The notes beneath the pieces are model-generated. The model worked only from the letters and a program-made list of their open reading frames with translations, was not told where the DNA came from and did not search any database. The translations under genes were made by a program, and so were the position numbers. Positions 9,122 through 20,800 of a stretch of 64,000 nucleotides of DNA are shown here, one piece after another; positions within the stretch are counted from its first letter, which is position 1, and every line of letters begins with the position of its first letter. Origin of the DNA: Tenacibaculum sp. 190524A02b (lineage in GTDB: Bacteria; Bacteroidota; Bacteroidia; Flavobacteriales; Flavobacteriaceae); contig NZ_OZ038525.1 of the NCBI RefSeq assembly GCF_964036645.1, forward strand, positions 1,225,501 to 1,289,500. The letters are read 5' to 3'.

Positions 9122-9159
9122 GTAAAATACTTGACAAAAGCAAGCATTTTACATTGTAA
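9122..9159. promoter_or_regulatory. Probable MarR operator (inverted repeat)
   Basis: GTAAAATACTTG (9122-9133) and CAAGCATTTTAC (9141-9152) form an inverted repeat matching at 11 of 12 positions with a 7-nt spacer, ending 14 nt before the MarR start codon. A second, overlapping perfect palindrome TTACATTGTAA lies at 9149-9159. Position and symmetry fit a dimeric winged-helix regulator binding its own promoter. Binding itself is an inference. Confidence 0.6.
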
Positions 9160-9230
9160 TGCAAATCATATAGAAAAACTATTGAAAGATTTCTTAAAGT
9201 TTATATCAAAAAAAATTAACCGGGTTCCAT

Positions 9231-9263
9231 AAAAAAAGCCTCGATAACCTACTTGTTAACGAG
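9231..9263 (-). terminator. Rho-independent terminator of the aminotransferase gene
   Basis: Read on the minus strand, CTCGTTAAC and GTTATCGAG form a 9-bp stem with one mismatch, followed by GC and seven T residues (9231-9237). It lies about 165 nt after the aminotransferase stop codon and before the MarR operon. Confidence 0.6.
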
Positions 9264-9427
9264 AAGTAAATTTATATAAAGTGTTTAAAATTGGAGAAAT
9301 TTATTTTATAACTTGTTATTCAACATAAATATAAAGTTTGAAGCCAACAAAGAAACAATCATCTAAATTATAAACAATTACATAATTAAAAAAATAGTTG
9401 TATGCTAGAGTATTTTAATACTTCTAA

Positions 9428-10555
9428 TTATATTTTAGCCAATTTAGTAGCAGCAGACAGTAATGTTTCATCTGTTTTTGCAAAGCAAAACCGTAACATT
9501 TTTTTATCATTAGCATCTTTGTAAAATACTGAGATAGGAATGGATGCAATACCATGTTCAGTTATTAATTCTTTAGCAAATTCTACATCATTTTTATTAC
9601 TAATACTCTTATAACTTACTATTTGAAAATAGGTTCCTTCTGATGGTAATACCTCAAATCGACTTTTCCTTAACAAATCTTGAAACAACCTTCTTTTACT
9701 GTCATACATTGTAGCTATTTCATTGAAGTCTACCAAATCTAAATACTCAGAAATTACATACTGTGCTGTACTTGTTATACTGTATATTAAAAACTGATGT
9801 ACTTTTTTAATTTCTTTCATCAAAAACTTTGGAGCTACTAAATAGCCTACTTTCCAACCAGTAACATGTAATGACTTTCCAAAGGAAGATACTATAATCG
9901 TTTTATCCACTAATTTAGGTCTAGTATTTACAGAAATATGCGGATGTTTAAAAGAAATATACTCGTATACTTCATCACTTAATAATAAAATTTGAGGATA
10001 TTTATCTAATATAATTTCTAAATCTTCAAAATCTTTTTCATTCCAAATTTTCCCTGTAGGGTTATGGGGATTATTAATAATTATCAGTTTTGTTTTTGTA
10101 GTGATTGCTGATGCTATTCTATTAAAGTTTGGAGAATAATCATCATTCAAAGAAATACGTACAGGCTTTCCTCCTGCTACTAAAACTGAAGGCTCATAGC
10201 TATCATAACTTGGATCTAAAATAATAACTTCATCTTCATTTCCTACTAAAGCATTTATCGCAGTATATATTCCTTGTGTAGCTCCAGAAGTTATCAATAA
10301 TTCCGAATTTATATTCAATTTTCTTTGATAGTATTTCTGTGTAAGCAAAGCTATTTTTTCTAATAAAGAAGATACACCAATCATTGGTGGATATTGATGG
10401 ATATTAGTAGTTAATAACCTTTTTGATATGTCTAGTAAACGTCCATCTACTGGGAAATTTGGAAATCCTTGTGATAAATTAATTGCATTGTGCTCATTGG
10501 CTAATTGAGACATTACAGAAAAAATACTTGTTGTAGTGTTTGGTAATTTTGACAT
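9428..10555 (-). CDS. PLP-dependent class I/II aminotransferase (methionine/kynurenine aminotransferase-like)
   Basis: About 375 residues from the ATG at 10553-10555 (MSKLPNTTTSIFSVMSQLA). The N-terminal signature INLSQGFPNFPVD is typical of the YbdL/KAT branch of fold-type I aminotransferases. Other conserved sites are GATQGIYTAI, the pocket motif NNPHNPTGKIW, the Asp-containing SDEVYEYI, the PLP Schiff-base lysine in SSFGKSLHVTGWKVGY and the carboxylate-binding Arg in MLRFCFAKTDE. It moves an amino group from methionine or aromatic amino acids to a 2-oxoacid in the cytoplasm. A start at 10570 is also possible but adds only five residues. It is monocistronic, 63 nt from the next gene upstream. 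Confidence 0.88.
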   Translation of the reverse strand: MSKLPNTTTSIFSVMSQLANEHNAINLSQGFPNFPVDGRLLDISKRLLTTNIHQYPPMIGVSSLLEKIALLTQKYYQRKLNINSELLITSGATQGIYTAINALVGNEDEVIILDPSYDSYEPSVLVAGGKPVRISLNDDYSPNFNRIASAITTKTKLIIINNPHNPTGKIWNEKDFEDLEIILDKYPQILLLSDEVYEYISFKHPHISVNTRPKLVDKTIIVSSFGKSLHVTGWKVGYLVAPKFLMKEIKKVHQFLIYSITSTAQYVISEYLDLVDFNEIATMYDSKRRLFQDLLRKSRFEVLPSEGTYFQIVSYKSISNKNDVEFAKELITEHGIASIPISVFYKDANDKKMLRFCFAKTDETLLSAATKLAKI

Positions 10556-10633
10556 GTTTAATAAAATCAATTACTACGAAAATAAGGTATTACTTATTAT
10601 TTATAAAAGAAATTATAGCAATATATTATCTAA

Positions 10634-12127
10634 CTAATTTTGCTTTAATTTTTTTAAAGCATTAGAGGAACTTTCACACCAATCACAGTTTTTAGTAGGC
10701 GCTAACTCCAAAGCTTTTAAATAACTTTCTTTAGCTCTTTCTTTTTGTTTATTTTTAATATATGCTTCCCCTAAAGAATCCCAAATATTTCCATTAGCAG
10801 GAAATAATACAGTGTTTAATTTAAATAAAGCAATAGCCCATTTAGTACTTTCTTTTGATTTTATAAGTTCCTGATTCAATACTAAGTAGCCAATATCATT
10901 TAGTTTATTAGCATTTCTGATTTGAGAACGATAGTTTTTGGTAATCATGCTAATTAAAGTATTCACTTTATTTACATTGTTATTTTTTATAAAATCCTGA
11001 ATTAAGAAATGAAGATTCTTTTTTATTGGGTTTGGAATGTATTTTTTATCAAGTATCATTTTTTGAATTGGCCAGGCTACTTCGACTTCCCTACTACTTG
11101 CATTAGTAAATAAAATGATAACAATATCTTCTTTTGGCAGCCATATAAATTCATGGAAAAAAACTCGATTTCCTCCATTATGACTTATAATTTTTGTTCC
11201 TTTTTTTGATGTATTTATGGCCCAACCATAAGCATAATAACTAGATTTGTCTTTAACTTCTGCAATATACGGGGTGGTTAATTTCTGAAATAAATCTTTA
11301 GTTAAAATTTTGTTTGCTTTAAGTGCCTTATACCATTTATACATATCTTCCGTAGTAGCGTGAATTCCTCCGTTTCCTTTCAAATTCCACGAAATTTTTT
11401 GATGTTTTTTAAATCTTGCTATTAACGTTCCTAAACTAAATATATTATAGGCATATCCAGAAGCAATAGTGTGTTTGGACCAATCAGGTATAAAATATCC
11501 TGTATTCTTCATTCCTGCTGGTTGAAACAAATATTCATTTAAAAAACTCTCATATTCCATTTCCGAAACTATTTCAATAATTCTCGCTAAAATGCTATAA
11601 CCTGCATTGGAGTATTTATAATTACTACCAGGTGTAAATAACAGTTTTTGAGTAAATAAAGAGCTAAAGTATTTTTCTGTTGGTATGTAATCAAAATCAC
11701 CTTTTCCTACTCCATTTTTGAATCCTGAAGAATGTGTTAGTAATTGATGAATGGTAATATTTTTCTTATCATTAGGTAGATTTGGAAAGAATTTATTTAT
11801 AGAGTCTTCTACTTTTAGCTTGTTTAACATTACTAATTTTAAAATGGCTGTGGCTGTAAATTGTTTGGTTACGGAACCAATAGTAGAAACAGTAGTAGTT
11901 TGATAAGGTGTATTGGTTTCTTTATTAGACAGTCCATAGGCTTTATGAAGTATTATTTTCTCTTTCTGAGATACTAATACAACTCCTGAAAAGCCTTGTG
12001 AAACTCCTTTAGTTAAATAGGTATCTATTTTTTGTTTTAATACGATATCATCTTGATCAAGTTGTGCATATGTTGTTGAAAAGGTTGTAAAAAGAATACA
12101 AACTAATATGTGGTTAATTATTTTCAT
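10634..12127 (-). CDS. Serine beta-lactamase-like hydrolase with C-terminal TPR
   Basis: 497 residues with a cleavable signal peptide (MKIINHILVCILFTTFSTTYAQ). The beta-lactamase/DD-peptidase fold is shown by the SxxK catalytic motif in STIGSVTKQFTATAI, the YxN motif in YKYSNAGYSILARI and a late HNGGNRVF segment in place of KTG. The C-terminal 150 residues end in TPR-like helices (IWDSLGEAYIKNKQKERAKESYLKALELAP). Such family-S12-like exported enzymes often act as esterases or D-peptidases; the substrate is unknown. The paralogue at 59943-61379 has the same layout. Translation starts about 90 nt after the neighbouring DUF6249-like gene ends. Confidence 0.85.
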   Translation of the reverse strand: MKIINHILVCILFTTFSTTYAQLDQDDIVLKQKIDTYLTKGVSQGFSGVVLVSQKEKIILHKAYGLSNKETNTPYQTTTVSTIGSVTKQFTATAILKLVMLNKLKVEDSINKFFPNLPNDKKNITIHQLLTHSSGFKNGVGKGDFDYIPTEKYFSSLFTQKLLFTPGSNYKYSNAGYSILARIIEIVSEMEYESFLNEYLFQPAGMKNTGYFIPDWSKHTIASGYAYNIFSLGTLIARFKKHQKISWNLKGNGGIHATTEDMYKWYKALKANKILTKDLFQKLTTPYIAEVKDKSSYYAYGWAINTSKKGTKIISHNGGNRVFFHEFIWLPKEDIVIILFTNASSREVEVAWPIQKMILDKKYIPNPIKKNLHFLIQDFIKNNNVNKVNTLISMITKNYRSQIRNANKLNDIGYLVLNQELIKSKESTKWAIALFKLNTVLFPANGNIWDSLGEAYIKNKQKERAKESYLKALELAPTKNCDWCESSSNALKKLKQN

Positions 12128-12220
12128 TGTTTAAGGTTTTGTTATTAAAGTTTGGACGTGTTTTTCTAGGTTTCATGCAAATGAAACTTTTCTATATTCA
12201 GTTTAAAAGTTGTTCAAAGG

Positions 12221-12598
12221 TTAGTTATTGAAGCGATTTAAATAAAGAGAGTGTAATAAAAAAGCAGCAGAAATACTTATAGCCATAATTCCTATAGAAT
12301 GAATACCTAAAGGTAAAAACAAGCCACTAATAAACAGACCGACTCCAGTTGCTACAAGTACTAAAAACCATTTAACACTTGTATGTTTAGTGCTTTGTGC
12401 ATCATTTTGTAACATGGAAGTTATTACTTCCTCTGAAATTCCTTTGTCTAACATTTTGTTTTTTAGTTTATGATCTAAAATATTCTTTAAAACAGTCATG
12501 ATAAAAGACAAGAAAATAACAATCAGAAAAATAATGACAATGATTTTATATACATCTGGATCTATATAAGTACTATTAGTAATAAATAATGTTTTCAT
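12221..12598 (-). CDS. Small three-helix inner-membrane protein (DUF6249-like)
   Basis: 125 residues with a hydrophobic helix near residues 18-40, a charged stretch (ILDHKLKNKMLDKGISEEVITSML) and two more hydrophobic helices near 75-95 and 98-118. This pattern, with the KMLDKGISEEVI-type motif, is that of DUF6249-like membrane proteins commonly found beside ECF sigma factors in Flavobacteriia. It follows the anti-sigma gene by 63 nt on the same strand and is probably the third gene of that operon. No catalytic residue is visible. A role in envelope signalling is an inference. Confidence 0.65.
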   Translation of the reverse strand: MKTLFITNSTYIDPDVYKIIVIIFLIVIFLSFIMTVLKNILDHKLKNKMLDKGISEEVITSMLQNDAQSTKHTSVKWFLVLVATGVGLFISGLFLPLGIHSIGIMAISISAAFLLHSLYLNRFNN

Positions 12599-12661
12599 AT
12601 TTTAAATTTTTAAGTGATATTTAATTAGACCGTTTGTTAAATAAAATGTTGCAGTTAAAAC

Positions 12662-13084
12662 TTAAAAAGTTAGCTTTCTTTTAAAGGTTTGTAGCATTTC
12701 TATAGTTGATAAAATAGTTATGAAAAAAACAATACTTATGATGAAGTAACTGCTATAATTTTCAATTATATTAATATTACTTATAGTATGAATTAAAATG
12801 GCTAAAACTCCTATTGCTAATAAAACTAAGGCACTATTATTAACAGAAATAAAAGGTTTTGATTGTTTTTTTTCTGGTAGTTGTTCCAATATTTGTGATG
12901 CAATATCAAAATCTAAGCTTGGTTTAGTTAATTCTTTTAAATCATTTGATAAATACTTATACTCATTAACCAAACTTTTACAATGTTCACAGGAATTTAT
13001 ATGTGTAATTATAGTTTTATCACAATTATCCAAATCAAATACATATTGCTGAATTTGTATCTCGTTCACATGTTCTGTACTCAT
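12662..13084 (-). CDS. Zinc-finger anti-sigma factor (membrane)
   Basis: 140 residues. The N-terminal part has the HxxxCxxC zinc-binding motif of anti-sigma factors (HINSCEHCKSLVNEY, near residues 26-40), followed by a linker and two hydrophobic segments near 80-102 and 110-130 that would anchor it in the inner membrane. Its start overlaps the stop of the ECF sigma factor by 4 nt (ATGA-type coupling), the standard arrangement for a sigma/anti-sigma pair. It is expected to hold the sigma factor at the membrane until a signal releases it. Confidence 0.82.
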   Translation of the reverse strand: MSTEHVNEIQIQQYVFDLDNCDKTIITHINSCEHCKSLVNEYKYLSNDLKELTKPSLDFDIASQILEQLPEKKQSKPFISVNNSALVLLAIGVLAILIHTISNINIIENYSSYFIISIVFFITILSTIEMLQTFKRKLTF

Positions 13085-13665
13085 AAGTCGTCTTTTTTAT
13101 AGGTATTTAATAAATCATTACGTAGCTTTTTCCTAGCTCTGTATAAATAGCTTTTTAAAGTCCCCTCTGGTAAGCTTGTTATTTTGGAAATCTCTTCATA
13201 ACTTAATTCTTCATTATGAAAAAGAGTTATTAAAGTTTTATACGCTGGGGGTAATTTATCTATAGCTTCTTGTAAAATATTCAAACGCTCTTTTTTAAAA
13301 AGATATTGATCTGTTTCATTATAATTATGATTACTTTTAATATTAATTATGCTCCAAGACTCATTTCCCTCTTTATCAAAAACTTTTATTGTTGGTATTC
13401 TTTTTTTCTCTAAAAAATTCAAGCAAGTGTTATAAGCAATGGTGCCAATCCAAGTTGAGAGTTTACTTTTATATTTAAAATGAGACAATTTATGATATAC
13501 TTTCAAATAAATCTCTTGTATTAAATCTTCTCTATCCAACGAGTTGTCAATCATTTTATAAACAATTTGTATTACTAACCCTTGCGTATTAGTTATGATT
13601 TGTTTAAAGGCTTTATTATTTCCTTTTAATACTAAATCAATCAAATGTTTATCTTTTGAATTCAC
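13081..13665 (-). CDS. ECF RNA polymerase sigma factor (sigma-70 family)
   Basis: 194 residues. Region 2 is seen in the segment VYKMIDNSLDREDLIQEIYLKVYHKL, followed by STWIGTIAYNTCLNFLEKKR. Region 4 helix-turn-helix is LSYEEISKITSLPEGTLKSYLYRARKKL. There is no region 1.1 or 3, which is diagnostic of the ECF group. The spacer between regions 2 and 4 is unremarkable. It heads the sigma / anti-sigma / membrane-protein operon and probably directs its own transcription. I found no clear promoter match in the 186 nt upstream. Confidence 0.9.
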   Translation of the reverse strand: MNSKDKHLIDLVLKGNNKAFKQIITNTQGLVIQIVYKMIDNSLDREDLIQEIYLKVYHKLSHFKYKSKLSTWIGTIAYNTCLNFLEKKRIPTIKVFDKEGNESWSIINIKSNHNYNETDQYLFKKERLNILQEAIDKLPPAYKTLITLFHNEELSYEEISKITSLPEGTLKSYLYRARKKLRNDLLNTYKKDDL

Positions 13666-13781
13666 TTTTTTTTATAATAACTAGAAGCATTAGACCGAGT
13701 TCTTTTAAAAAGGTTGCATCCAAATTAAAAAATAATATAAATAGTAAATATATCACCTATTAAAATTGTGAATCATTAAAT

Positions 13782-13815
13782 AAAAAACACCTGATACATA
13801 TTATATCAAGTGTTT
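13782..13815 (-). terminator. Rho-independent terminator of the YitT-family gene
   Basis: A 12-bp stem (13785-13796 with 13804-13815) with one G-U-type pair and a 7-nt loop. On the minus strand it is followed by a T6 run (13782-13787). It sits 37 nt after the YitT-family stop codon. Confidence 0.7.
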
Positions 13816-13851
13816 AAATTTATAATAAGAGTTTTTGAAACTTAAAATAAG

Positions 13852-14694
13852 TTAATCTAAAAATTTAGTTCCTAACATCGCTGAAGCTTCCATAACAATC
13901 ATTTTGGCAGACTCGTCTTCTGTTCTTACTAAATGCCTCAGAGTACTTAACCTATTCATAGGGACTGTAACAAAAATCATATACTTGTCTGTTGTTAAAC
14001 TAAGATTATTTCCTTTCATTAAGGTACCATTTACACCAATTCTTTCATTTATCAGTAAACCGAGTTCTTCTAAATTATTTGGTGAAGAGATATGAACAAT
14101 TCTTCCATTTGGACGACCTGTTAAAACAACATCAATCATTTTTGTAGTAATAAAAATACTTATCATACTCCATAAAGCTAATTCTATATTGTTAAATACT
14201 ATTGCTGTAGCAACAATCACCATAGAGTCTAATATAAGAATTACAGTTCCTGTTTTTAACGATGTTTTTGAAGTTATAATACGAGCAATTATGGTTCCTC
14301 CTCCAGCAGAACCTCCTCCTTTAAATATAAAACCTATTCCGGCTCCAACCGCAACTCCTCCATATAAAGTAGCTAATAGAGGTTCATTACTTAAAGCTTT
14401 TAATTGAATTAATTCTCCAAGTATATCTACAAATAAACTAATTGCTATAATGGCAATTGTACTTTTTATTGCAAAATACTTTCCTAAATACTTAATACTT
14501 ATTACCAACAAAGGAATATTTATTGAGGCAAATAAAATACCTATTGATATTTTAAAAAGCTTATTAAAAATAATAGCTAAACCTCCTGTTCCCCCCATGG
14601 CTATATTATTAGGACTTAAAAAAGTCACGACTCCAAACGCCATAAGAATACAACCTATAGTTATAAATGTATAGTTTAAAAGTTCTTTTTTCAT
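13852..14694 (-). CDS. YitT-family (DUF161/DUF2179) integral membrane protein
   Basis: 280 residues. Five to six hydrophobic helices fill the first 190 residues, with the family's glycine-rich loops (SPNNIAMGGTGGLAII and FIFKGGGSAGGGTIIARI). A soluble DUF2179 domain follows from about residue 195 to the end (GRIVHISSPNNLEELG through VMEASAMLG). Length matches the family. YitT proteins are widespread inner-membrane proteins of unsettled function, possibly transporters. It starts 113 nt after the giant adhesin gene ends, on the same strand, and has its own terminator. Confidence 0.85.
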   Translation of the reverse strand: MKKELLNYTFITIGCILMAFGVVTFLSPNNIAMGGTGGLAIIFNKLFKISIGILFASINIPLLVISIKYLGKYFAIKSTIAIIAISLFVDILGELIQLKALSNEPLLATLYGGVAVGAGIGFIFKGGGSAGGGTIIARIITSKTSLKTGTVILILDSMVIVATAIVFNNIELALWSMISIFITTKMIDVVLTGRPNGRIVHISSPNNLEELGLLINERIGVNGTLMKGNNLSLTTDKYMIFVTVPMNRLSTLRHLVRTEDESAKMIVMEASAMLGTKFLD

Positions 14695-14807
14695 TTTGTT
14701 TCTTTATAAATGCAAAGTTATACTATTCATTCTACTTATTAATATATTAAGTATTAACTATACTTTATACTATTTTTACGGTGATTCTTTTTTATATTAG
14801 ATTATTA

Positions 14808-17800
14808 CTACCTATTTATATAAATCCATCCTTTTTTAACTTCAGACCCATCTCCTAAATCTAAAATATAAAAATAAGTTCCTACTGGTAATTTTATCTC
14901 TTCTTCTAAAGTAGCTCTTCCTGTTGATATTCCATCCCATGAGTTATCATACCCTACTTTTTTGTATACAGTATTTCCCCATCTATTGAATATTTCTAAA
15001 GTATTTTTAGGGTAGTTTTTTATACAATTTATTATAAAAACGTCATTATGGTCATCATTATTAGGAGTAAACTGATTAAAAACAATTAAGCAACCTAAAT
15101 CCGTTACTGTTGGATCGTCTTTTATATTACCATCTGTATCATCACCATCATCACTTATATCTTCTACTAATTCACCACTCGAGTCTTGCCCTACAGCAAT
15201 TACAGTATTTCTTACTCCTCCAGTATTAATTACTTCTTTTGTAATGATAAAACTAGCTTTATATATAGCTGCTTCTCCCATTAATAAAGTGCCTTCAGGG
15301 CTCCCATAATCAGCTCCATCAAAACGTACACCTTCTGTTAACTCTAATGGGTTTCCATCTATATCTGTAAAAATATCAGACAAGGATATATTCATAATAG
15401 TTGATGTCCCTATATTTTCCACCTTTATAGTATATTCTATTATATCGCCTACTTCTTTATCCGTTAAACTAGCTGTTTTAGTTACTTCTATAGCACTAAT
15501 ACACTTTATGTTAGAAGTAATTGGTTCTGAGATACTACTAGGTACAAAATCACAAGGATCAAATGGACTAGTATCATCCATTACTTCATTACTATTTAAA
15601 ACACCGTCTCCATCACAATCTTGTTGAGCCCATATCAAATAGTTTGGATTATTTATGTCAGGAACCGTTTTAATAGAAACCGAACACGGGTCATTAGGGT
15701 TAGTTTCATTTACTATCTCATCCCCATTAATTTCATTATCTCCATCACAATCACTAAGCTGCCATATAGTATTCTGAGTATCAGGCTTTGGTTTTCCAGT
15801 GAATGAACATGAGTTATTTGGATTACTTATACTTGTTGGAACACCTATTGTTAACGGATCATCTAATCCAGTTGTCTCCTCACAATCTGTTAAGCCATCT
15901 CCATCAGTATCTAAACTTCCTCTTAAAGTAATTTTGACTGATATAGCTGGACTTAAACAACCAGTATCTATATTCTTTGATACTACATAATATGTTCCTT
16001 CCTCTAAAAATTCTACCGTGTCAAGTATTTTTGTCAAAGCTGAATCTTTAAACCAAATTACCGTATTAGAAATAGTTGGAACTAAATCATTTCCTGTTGG
16101 GGTTTCTATTGAACAAAACAATTGTTCAGATACATTTGGAGGAATTGGCGTACTTAAGTCTTGAGTGACTACAACCGTATCACTAGATATACAACCAGTA
16201 ATCGTATTAGTAACTGTTAAGGTATATGTACCTGGAGCACTTATTACTGGGCTCAGTGTTGTTGCGCCACTGTCTATGGCACCGCCTGTCCATACATAAC
16301 TAACATCGGTAGTGGTGGAACCTGTTCCATCTAAGGTTAATGTTGAGGTATCACAGTCTAAAACACCAGGTGCTACCCCTGCCTCGGCTGTGGGAGTGCT
16401 TAGGTCTTGAGTGATTACAACCGTATCACTAGATATACAACCAGTAATCGTATTAGTAACTGTTAAGGTATATGTACCTGGAGCGCTGATTACTGGGCTC
16501 AGTGTTGTTGCGCCGCTGTCTATGGTACCTCCTGTCCATACATAACTAACATCGGTAGTGGTGGAACCTGTTCCATCTAAGGTTAATGTTGAGGTATCAC
16601 AGTCTAAAACACCAGGTGCTACCCCTGCCTCGGCTGTGGGTGTACTTAGATCTTGAGTGATTACAACCGTATCACTAGATATACAACCAGTAATTGTATT
16701 AGTAACTGTTAAGGTATATGTACCTGGAGCGCTGATTACTGGGCTCAGTGTTGTTGCGCCGCTGTCTATGGTACCGCCTGTCCATAAGTAATTAACATCG
16801 GTAGTGGTGGAACCTGTTCCATCTAAGGTTAATGTTGAGGTATCACAGTCTAAAACACCAGGTGCTACCCCTGCCTCGGCTGTGGGTGTACTTAGATCTT
16901 GAGTGATTACAACCGTATCACTAGATATACAACCAGTAATTGTATTAGTAACTGTTAAGGTATATGTACCTGGAGCGCTGATTACTGGGCTCAGTGTTGT
17001 TGCGCCGCTGTCTATGGTACCGCCTGTCCATAAGTAATTAACATCGGTAGTGGTGGAACCTGTTCCATCTAAGGTTAATGTTGAGGTATCACAGTCTAAA
17101 ACACCAGGTGCTACCCCTGCCTCGGCTGTGGGAGTGCTTAGGTCTTGAGTGATTACAACCGTATCACTAGATATACAACCAGTAATCGTATTAGTAACTG
17201 TTAAGGTATATGTACCTGGAGCACTTATTACTGGGCTCAGTGTTGTTGCGCCACTGTCTATGGCACCGCCAGTCCATACATAACTAACATCGGTAGTGGT
17301 GGAACCTGTTCCATCTAAGGTTAATGTTAAGGTATCACAGTCTAAAACACCAGGTGCTACCCCTGCCTCGGCTGTGGGTGTACTTAGATCTTGAGTGATT
17401 ACAACCGTATCACTAGATATACAACCAGTAATCGTATTTGTAACTGTTAAGGTATATGTACCTGGAGCGCTGATTACTGGGCTCAGTGTTGTTGCGCCAC
17501 TGTCTATGGTACCGCCTGTCCATACATAACTAACATTGGTAGTGGTGGAACCTGTTCCATCTAAGGTTAATGTTAAGGTATCACAGTCTAAAACACCAGG
17601 TGCTACCCCTGCCTCGGCTGTGGGTGTACTTAGATCTTGAGTGATTACAACTGTATCACTAGATATACAACCAGTAATCGTATTTGTAACTGTTAAGGTA
17701 TATGTACCTGGAGCACTTATTACTGGGCTCAGTGTTGTTGCACCACTGTCTATGGTACCACCTGTCCATAAGTAATTAACATCGGTAGTGGTGGAACCTG

Positions 17801-20800
17801 TTCCATCTAAAGTTAATGTTAAGGTATCACAGTCTAAAACACCAGGTGCTACCCCTGCCTCAGCTGTGGGGGTACTTAGGTCTTGAGTGATTACAACCGT
17901 ATCACTAGATATACAACCAGTAATCGTATTTGTAATTGTTAAGGTATATGTACCTGGAGCACTTATTACTGGGCTCAGTGTTGTTGCGCCGCTGTCTATG
18001 GTACCGCCTGTCCATACATAACTAACATCGGTAGTGGTGGAACCTGTTCCATCTAAAGTTAATGTTAAGGTATCACAGTCTAAAACACCAGGTGCTACCC
18101 CTGCCTCAGCTGTGGGGGTACTTAGATCTTGAGTGATTACAACCGTATCACTAGATATACAACCAGTAATTGTATTAGTAACTGTTAAGGTATATGTACC
18201 TGGAGCGCTTATTACTGGGCTCAGTGTTGTTGCGCCGCTGTCTATGGTACCTCCTGTCCATACATAACTAACATCGGTAGTGGTGGAACCTGTTCCATCT
18301 AAGGTTAATGTTAAGGTATCACAGTCTAAAACACCTGGTGCTACCCCTGCCTCAGCTGTGGGTGTACTTAGGTCTTGAGTGATTACAACCGTATCACTAG
18401 ATATACAACCAGTAATCGTATTTGTAACTGTTAAGGTATATGTACCTGGAGCGCTTATTACTGGGCTCAGTGTTGTTGCGCCACTGTCTATGGTACCTCC
18501 TGTCCATACATAACTAACATCGGTAGTGGTGGAACCTGTTCCATCTAAGGTTAATGTTAAGGTATCACAGTCTAAAACACCAGGTGCTACCCCTGCCTCA
18601 GCTGTGGGGGTACTTAGGTCTTGAGTGATTACAACCGTATCACTAGATATACAACCAATAATCGTATTTGTAACTGTTAAGGTATATATACCTGGAGCGC
18701 TTATTACTGGGCTCAGTGTTGTTGCGCCACTGTCTATGGTACCTCCTGTCCATAAGTAATTAACATCGGTAGTGGTGGAACCTATTCCATCTAAGGTTAA
18801 TGTTAAGGTATCACAGTCTAAAACACCTGGTGCTACCCCTGCCTCGGCTGTGGGTGTACTTAGGTCTTGAGTGATTACAACCGTATCACTAGATATACAA
18901 CCAGTAATCGTATTTATAACTGTTAAGGTATATGTACCTGGAGCGCTTATTACTGGGCTCAGTGTTGTTGCGCCACTGTCTATGGTACCTCCTGTCCATA
19001 CATAACTAACATCGGTAGTGGTGGAACCTGTTCCATCTAAGGTTAATGTTAAGGTATCACAGTCTAAAACACCTGGTGCTACCCCTGCCTCGGCTGTGGG
19101 GGTACTTAGGTCTTGAGTGATTACAACCGTATCACTAGATATACAACCAGTAATTGTATTAGTAACTGTTAAGGTATATGTACCTGGAGCGCTGATTACT
19201 GGGCTCAGTGTTGTTGCGCCGCTGTCTATGGTACCGCCTGTCCATAAGTAATTAACATCGGTAGTGGTGGAACCTGTTCCATCTAAGGTTAATGTTGAGG
19301 TATCACAGTCTAAAACACCAGGTGCTACCCCTGCCTCGGCTGTGGGTGTACTTAGATCTTGAGTGATTACAACCGTATCACTAGATATACAACCAGTAAT
19401 TGTATTAGTAACTGTTAAGGTATATGTACCTGGAGCGCTGATTACTGGGCTCAGTGTTGTTGCGCCGCTGTCTATGGTACCGCCTGTCCATAAGTAATTA
19501 ACATCGGTAGTGGTGGAACCTGTTCCATCTAAGGTTAATGTTGAGGTATCACAGTCTAAAACACCAGGTGCTACCCCTGCCTCGGCTGTGGGAGTGCTTA
19601 GGTCTTGAGTGATTACAACCGTATCACTAGATATACAACCAGTAATCGTATTAGTAACTGTTAAGGTATATGTACCTGGAGCACTTATTACTGGGCTCAG
19701 TGTTGTTGCGCCACTGTCTATGGCACCGCCAGTCCATACATAACTAACATCGGTAGTGGTGGAACCTGTTCCATCTAAGGTTAATGTTAAGGTATCACAG
19801 TCTAAAACACCAGGTGCTACCCCTGCCTCGGCTGTGGGTGTACTTAGATCTTGAGTGATTACAACCGTATCACTAGATATACAACCAGTAATCGTATTTG
19901 TAACTGTTAAGGTATATGTACCTGGAGCGCTGATTACTGGGCTCAGTGTTGTTGCGCCACTGTCTATGGTACCGCCTGTCCATACATAACTAACATTGGT
20001 AGTGGTGGAACCTGTTCCATCTAAGGTTAATGTTAAGGTATCACAGTCTAAAACACCAGGTGCTACCCCTGCCTCGGCTGTGGGTGTACTTAGATCTTGA
20101 GTGATTACAACTGTATCACTAGATATACAACCAGTAATCGTATTTGTAACTGTTAAGGTATATGTACCTGGAGCACTTATTACTGGGCTCAGTGTTGTTG
20201 CACCACTGTCTATGGTACCACCTGTCCATAAGTAATTAACATCGGTAGTGGTGGAACCTGTTCCATCTAAAGTTAATGTTAAGGTATCACAGTCTAAAAC
20301 ACCAGGTGCTACCCCTGCCTCAGCTGTGGGGGTACTTAGGTCTTGAGTGATTACAACCGTATCACTAGATATACAACCAGTAATCGTATTTGTAATTGTT
20401 AAGGTATATGTACCTGGAGCACTTATTACTGGGCTCAGTGTTGTTGCGCCGCTGTCTATGGTACCGCCTGTCCATACATAACTAACATCGGTAGTGGTGG
20501 AACCTGTTCCATCTAAAGTTAATGTTAAGGTATCACAGTCTAAAACACCAGGTGCTACCCCTGCCTCAGCTGTGGGGGTACTTAGATCTTGAGTGATTAC
20601 AACCGTATCACTAGATATACAACCAGTAATTGTATTAGTAACTGTTAAGGTATATGTACCTGGAGCGCTTATTACTGGGCTCAGTGTTGTTGCGCCGCTG
20701 TCTATGGTACCTCCTGTCCATACATAACTAACATCGGTAGTGGTGGAACCTGTTCCATCTAAGGTTAATGTTAAGGTATCACAGTCTAAAACACCTGGTG

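Noticed and set aside
12154-12171. Hairpin GTTTCAT-GCAA-ATGAAAC as terminator of the sigma-factor operon
   Set aside because: Seven-pair AT-rich stem without a T run on the minus strand; too weak.
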